From the NCBI GenBank assembly GCA_002334985.1, contig DDBY01000016.1:1-10733 (forward strand): DNA of 10,733 nucleotides, in the 5' to 3' direction. Positions 7,410 through 10,733 of the stretch are shown in pieces. The DNA comes from Micavibrio sp. UBA2020 (lineage in GTDB: Bacteria > Pseudomonadota > Alphaproteobacteria > Micavibrionales > UBA2020). The notes beneath the pieces are model-generated. The model had not been told where the DNA came from. It made no database searches and saw only the letters and a list, made by a program, of their open reading frames with translations. The translations under genes and the position numbers were made by a program. Every line of letters starts with the position of its first letter. Position 1 is the stretch's first letter.

Positions 7410-10400
7410 TTAAAACCCTTTTTTCCACGCGGCGATGATGTCGCCAAGCGGTATGTTCATGTCGCTGCAAACCAGTGCAGGCGTTTCGCTCACCTGCCCG
7501 ATGCGGCGGCAATCTGTGCCCGTCATGGCGGCTTCGAATGCCGGAGCGTCTTTTTGCGCGACGCTGGCAATAAAGCGTGCTGGCGCTTCGCCGAAGCCTG
7601 CGCGCGCATCCATAGCGTCGATATGCGCCCCAAGACGCCCGCCAATCATGCTTTCGGCAACGGCGCAGAGAAGACCGCCGTCCGATACGTCATGCAGGCT
7701 TTGCAAAAGGCCGGATTTGAGGGCGCCGTGGAGGCGGTGGTACATGTCCATGTTTTTACTGCCGTCGAGCGGCAACGGCGCATCATCCGGCGCTTTAAAA
7801 TAATGTGCGTATTCAGACGCGCAAAAGCTGACGTCGGGGCTGCCCAGCAGGTAAATCGCATCGCCTGCCGATTTGAAATCCGCCCCGCGCGCGATGCCGG
7901 TGCGGCCGCGTGCCATGGCCGTGACCATCAAAGTCGGCAAGACGCTGATGGTGATGTTCTGGCCGGATTTATCAAGTCCGCGGAAATCGTTTTTCATGCT
8001 GTCTTTGCCGCTTACCAGTGGTGCGCCATAGGCAAGGCAGATGTCGTAAAGCCCTTCGCAGCTGCGTACCAGCTGCCCCATTTTATAATTGCCATCGGGG
8101 TTCTTGGCCGATTTGACAGGGTCGGGCCAGCAGAAATTGTCCAGAAGGCAAAGCATGTCCGGGTCGCCACCGGCGCAAAGGACATTGCGCACCGCTTCAT
8201 CAACCGCATATTGCGCCATCAGGTACGGGTCATACGGGGAAAGGCGCGGCGCCATGCCGCAACCGACAACCGCGGTATGCTCGCGCGCGCCGCCATGCGG
8301 GTAAAGCCAGATAGCGCCGGCATCATTCGCCCCGTCTTCCTGCGTGCCTGCGAACGGTTTTATATGCGTGGCCGCTTGCACTTCGTGGTCATAGTCGCGC
8401 ACCCATTTTTCTTTGGATGTGATATTCGGGCTTTGCAGCAGATGCAACAGCGCGGTGGCCATATCCGGTGCAGCGCTGCGGTTATCGGCGCGCGCGCCGC
8501 CGCGCCATGCGCTGCGCGGGCGGGCGCCTTCCCATACGGCATCCAGTCTCAGCGGCGGCAGGCTATCGTGAATAAAGGCAAGCGGCAGGCAGGCGACGGT
8601 TTTTCCATCGTAAGTAACATGCAAATCTCCGCTGTCCGTGAAATGGCCAATCGCCGTTGCCAGTACCCCGCGCCGTGCAGCGAGGGCGAGCAGAGCGTCC
8701 AGACTTTCCGGCGGTACGGCCAGCGTCATGCGCTCCTGGCTTTCGCTCACCATCAGCTCCCACGGCGCAAGGCCGGGGTATTTGACAGGGCAGCGCGCAA
8801 GGTCGAGTGTCGCGCCGCCCGACATTTGCGCCATTTCCCCGACGCTGGACGAAAGCCCGCCCGCGCCGTTGTCGGTGATGGCGCGGTATAGTCCGCTATC
8901 GCGCGCCTCCAGAAGGAAATCCGTCATAATTTTCTGCGTCAGCGGGTCGCCGATTTGCACGGCGGTGGCCGGCGCATTTTCATCGAGGGCGAGGGAGCTG
9001 AACGTCGCGCCATGAATGCCGTCCGCGCCAATCGCGCCGCCGGTCATGACAATGACATCGCCGCTGTGAATGTGTTTTTCTGCCGCGCTACGGCCATCCG
9101 GCAGTTTATGGGGCATGACGCCGACGGTGCCGACGAATACCAATGGTTTGCCGGCATAATCTTCGTCAAAGAAAAACGCGCCGTTGATGGTGGGGATGCC
9201 GCTTTTATTGCCGCCGTCTTCGACGCCTTTGTGTACGCCCTCGAGTATTTGCCGGGGGGATTTGGGGCCTTGCGGCATTTCATTTTCGCGGCCTTTTTTC
9301 GGCATGTGGGGCGGGGCGAAACAAAAAACATCCGTATTGGCGATGGGCTTCGCGCCCATACCTGCACCCAGAATGTCGCGGTTGACGCCCAGAATACCTG
9401 TCAACGCCCCACCATAAGGGTCGAGGGCGGAGGGGCTGTTGTGTGTTTCCACCTTGATGCAAAGGTCGATATTGTCGTCGAACCGCACGATGCCCGCATT
9501 GTCGCTGAATACGGATACCAGCCAGTCGATGCCGCGCGCATGGCGCACATCTTGCGTGGCGCGTTTGATGAATGTTTTATAAAGGCTGGAAATGTTGCGC
9601 GTCTGCCCGTCCGGCCCTGTATAGTCGATATCGGCGGCGAAAATTTTGTGTTTGCAATGCTCGCTCCAGCTCTGGGCGAGGATTTCAAGTTCTACATCCG
9701 TCGGCAGCGCGGGCAATCCGGCGGCGGCGCGGGCGGTGGCCGTGTCATTTTGCGCGTAAAAGTCGCGAATATGCTTCATTTCCGCAAGGCTGAGCGCGAG
9801 GCAGCGCGCCGTGCTGAGCGTTTCAAGCGCGGCATCGCCTATAGCGAGGTTGATAGTCTCAAACAGCTTTTCTGCTGGCGCCAGTTGCACGGTCGGCAGC
9901 TGCACGCTGTCAAATCTGTTTTGACGCATGAAATCGTCATAAGGCATAACGTCGATTTTCTGGATAAGCGGGTTGGCAAGCATCTCCGCCGACAGTTTTT
10001 CAGCATCGGCGGCGCTGATGTCGCCATAAAGAAAATAAAGGCTGCTGCTGGCGACGCGCGCGTCGTATCCCGTTTGCTTCAGCGCCATTTCTGCGGCGCG
10101 TGCGGCGTTGTCGGTGACGCCGGGGCGGAAAGATATTTCGATGGCGTAGGCGGGCGTTTTTGCGGGCATGGCCGTCGCGGCGATATGCAATTTTTGCAAA
10201 ACAGGGTCTGCAAAAACTTCGTGCAGCACGGGTGCGGGTGGCAAAGTTTCGGCCGCAATTTTGTAAACCTTGATTTCGTCAATACCAGACAGGCGTATGC
10301 CGAAAAATTCCTGTGCCTGACGACAGCGCGCGGCGGGCGTGGCGCCGGTGATACGTTCGCTGATTTCGATGCGCTGCGTTTTGGTCATGCCTGTGCCCAT
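7410..10400 (-). CDS. purL: FGAM synthase synthetase subunit PurL with N-terminal PurS-like tandem
   Basis: ATP-dependent conversion of FGAR plus ammonia to FGAM. 996 residues, between small PurL (~740) and one-chain PurL (~1295). Residues 10-74 and 85-151 are two related PurS-like units: both begin IEISxR and end A-[DN]-P-x-[LI]-Q-K-[LI]. Next come a linker (~155-235) and two AIR-synthetase-like halves. Motifs are LAQSWSEHCKHKIF (241-254, catalytic His248), KVETHNSPSALDPYGGALTG (316-335), GAGMGAKPIANTDV, GGAIGADGIHGATFSS, ITDNGAGGLSSSVGEMA, SESQERM (552-558), LSPYDPYLMAQYAVDEAVRN, VSGKDSMKND (796-805) and SLHDVSDGGLLCAVAES (901-917). There is no glutaminase domain; the adjacent purQ supplies it and no separate purS is seen. 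The second His of the common HNHP is Ser322. GGAGG 7 nt before the ATG at 10400 decides the start, giving a 16-bp overlap with purN. Confidence 0.95.
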   Translation of the reverse strand: MGTGMTKTQRIEISERITGATPAARCRQAQEFFGIRLSGIDEIKVYKIAAETLPPAPVLHEVFADPVLQKLHIAATAMPAKTPAYAIEISFRPGVTDNAARAAEMALKQTGYDARVASSSLYFLYGDISAADAEKLSAEMLANPLIQKIDVMPYDDFMRQNRFDSVQLPTVQLAPAEKLFETINLAIGDAALETLSTARCLALSLAEMKHIRDFYAQNDTATARAAAGLPALPTDVELEILAQSWSEHCKHKIFAADIDYTGPDGQTRNISSLYKTFIKRATQDVRHARGIDWLVSVFSDNAGIVRFDDNIDLCIKVETHNSPSALDPYGGALTGILGVNRDILGAGMGAKPIANTDVFCFAPPHMPKKGRENEMPQGPKSPRQILEGVHKGVEDGGNKSGIPTINGAFFFDEDYAGKPLVFVGTVGVMPHKLPDGRSAAEKHIHSGDVIVMTGGAIGADGIHGATFSSLALDENAPATAVQIGDPLTQKIMTDFLLEARDSGLYRAITDNGAGGLSSSVGEMAQMSGGATLDLARCPVKYPGLAPWELMVSESQERMTLAVPPESLDALLALAARRGVLATAIGHFTDSGDLHVTYDGKTVACLPLAFIHDSLPPLRLDAVWEGARPRSAWRGGARADNRSAAPDMATALLHLLQSPNITSKEKWVRDYDHEVQAATHIKPFAGTQEDGANDAGAIWLYPHGGAREHTAVVGCGMAPRLSPYDPYLMAQYAVDEAVRNVLCAGGDPDMLCLLDNFCWPDPVKSAKNPDGNYKMGQLVRSCEGLYDICLAYGAPLVSGKDSMKNDFRGLDKSGQNITISVLPTLMVTAMARGRTGIARGADFKSAGDAIYLLGSPDVSFCASEYAHYFKAPDDAPLPLDGSKNMDMYHRLHGALKSGLLQSLHDVSDGGLLCAVAESMIGGRLGAHIDAMDARAGFGEAPARFIASVAQKDAPAFEAAMTGTDCRRIGQVSETPALVCSDMNIPLGDIIAAWKKGF

Positions 10401-10733
10401 TTTTTCGCCTCCGGCTTTTGCGCGTGCTCTTGCGCGAGGTTTTTTAGAAACGCGCTGTAAATATTATATTCAAGCGCCTGCCCTGCGGCGCAGAACGCAT
10501 CGAATGTCATATCGGGCGTGCGCGGGTATGTGGCCTGCGCGATGACAGGGCCCGTGTCCATGCCGTTATCGACATAATGCAGCGTAACGCCATGCACGGG
10601 TTTTTCGGCGGCGAAGGCGCGTTCATAACTGTCTTTGCCTGCGAAATCCGGCAGCAGCGAGGGGTGGATATTAACCACGCGGTTGACGCCGCGTGCGGTA
10701 TCATAAAAGTCCGCCAGAAAATCCGCGCTCAGC
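10385..10733 (-). CDS. purN: Phosphoribosylglycinamide formyltransferase PurN, C-terminal part (cut by window edge)
   Basis: Cytoplasmic 10-formyl-THF-dependent enzyme of step 3 of purine synthesis (GAR to FGAR). Only the last 115 residues are in the window; the N-terminal ~80-100 lie beyond 10733. The visible part begins LSADFLADFYDTARGVNR, followed by the catalytic segment VVNIHPSLLPDFAGKDSYE, which holds the Asn and His equivalent to Asn106 and His108 of E. coli PurN, and later GVTLHYVDNGMDTGPVIAQA, with the Asp equivalent to Asp144. The tail ends NLAQEHAQKPEAKKWAQA and is shorter than the E. coli one. The stop codon (10387-10385) lies inside purL, giving a 16-bp overlap. Its product is the substrate of the next gene's product, PurL. 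The operon promoter is not in the window. Confidence 0.95.
   Translation of the reverse strand, partial: LSADFLADFYDTARGVNRVVNIHPSLLPDFAGKDSYERAFAAEKPVHGVTLHYVDNGMDTGPVIAQATYPRTPDMTFDAFCAAGQALEYNIYSAFLKNLAQEHAQKPEAKKWAQA
10408..10412 (-). promoter_or_regulatory. purL Shine-Dalgarno within the 3' end of purN
   Basis: GGAGG on the minus strand, 7 nt from the ATG at 10400 but 19 nt from the second in-frame ATG at 10388. It therefore supports the upstream start, which adds four residues (MGTG). Confidence 0.75.

Noticed and set aside
7393..7512. Longer purQ reading frame starting at 7512 (adds 40 residues)
   Set aside because: The extra residues are not PurQ-like, the start lies inside purL, and the ATG at 7392 has its own Shine-Dalgarno and the family N-terminus.
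10386..10388. Alternative purL start giving an ATGA overlap with the purN stop
   Set aside because: Attractive 4-bp overlap, but GGAGG is 19 nt away from it and 7 nt from the ATG at 10400. The difference is only four residues, so it is not excluded.
7554..10460. Long open frames on the plus strand (501 and 445 codons) opposite purL
   Set aside because: They mirror the codon pattern of a GC-rich gene, have no recognisable motifs and lie wholly opposite a strongly supported PurL.

Overview
The window looks like an ordinary chromosomal segment of a GC-rich Gram-negative bacterium, most likely a proteobacterium. The evidence is a divergent katG/oxyR pair, an OxyR with the DGHC...C redox motif, a purine operon, and an AT-rich promoter gap inside otherwise GC-rich coding DNA. 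An alphaproteobacterium is possible, but the lineage cannot be fixed from the sequence alone. I see no mobile element, CRISPR array, tRNA, rRNA, integrase or phage gene.

Left part (1-2049): the 5' portion of katG (catalase-peroxidase) reads leftward off the window edge. oxyR reads rightward from the shared 207-bp gap, which holds a near-consensus OxyR half-site (ATAG-N7-CTAT) placed just upstream of a plausible katG promoter. After oxyR come a weak AT-rich hairpin with a T run, a possible promoter, and a 159-residue protein of unknown function with two predicted membrane helices. That gene converges with the ABC-F gene, and a small A-tract/GC-stem/T-tract hairpin at its stop codon probably ends transcription from both sides. 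The first ~70 bases of the window look unreliable: a 15-C run breaks the katG frame, and several otherwise invariant KatG residues are altered next to it.

Right part (2079-10733), all on the minus strand and read right to left: purN (partial), purL, purQ, purH, purM, then an ABC-F ATPase of the YheS type. The five pur genes overlap or lie within 17 bp of each other, and several have good Shine-Dalgarno sites, so they very probably form one operon. They encode de novo purine steps 3 (PurN), 4 (PurL+PurQ), 5 (PurM) and 9-10 (PurH). The ABC-F gene follows after 50 bp and lacks a clear ribosome-binding site.

The most interesting points are architectural. PurL (996 aa) carries its own N-terminal tandem of PurS-like units, an internal duplication visible by eye, yet has no glutaminase domain, which is supplied by the separate PurQ. 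It is thus intermediate between the classical small PurL/PurS/PurQ and large one-chain forms. PurH lacks the usual HPKxHGG segment after its R-[VM]-K-T-L motif and has the variant GAGMGNPNR late in the protein. Both look like divergent family branches rather than a new system. I found no convincing evidence for an undescribed multi-gene system here.
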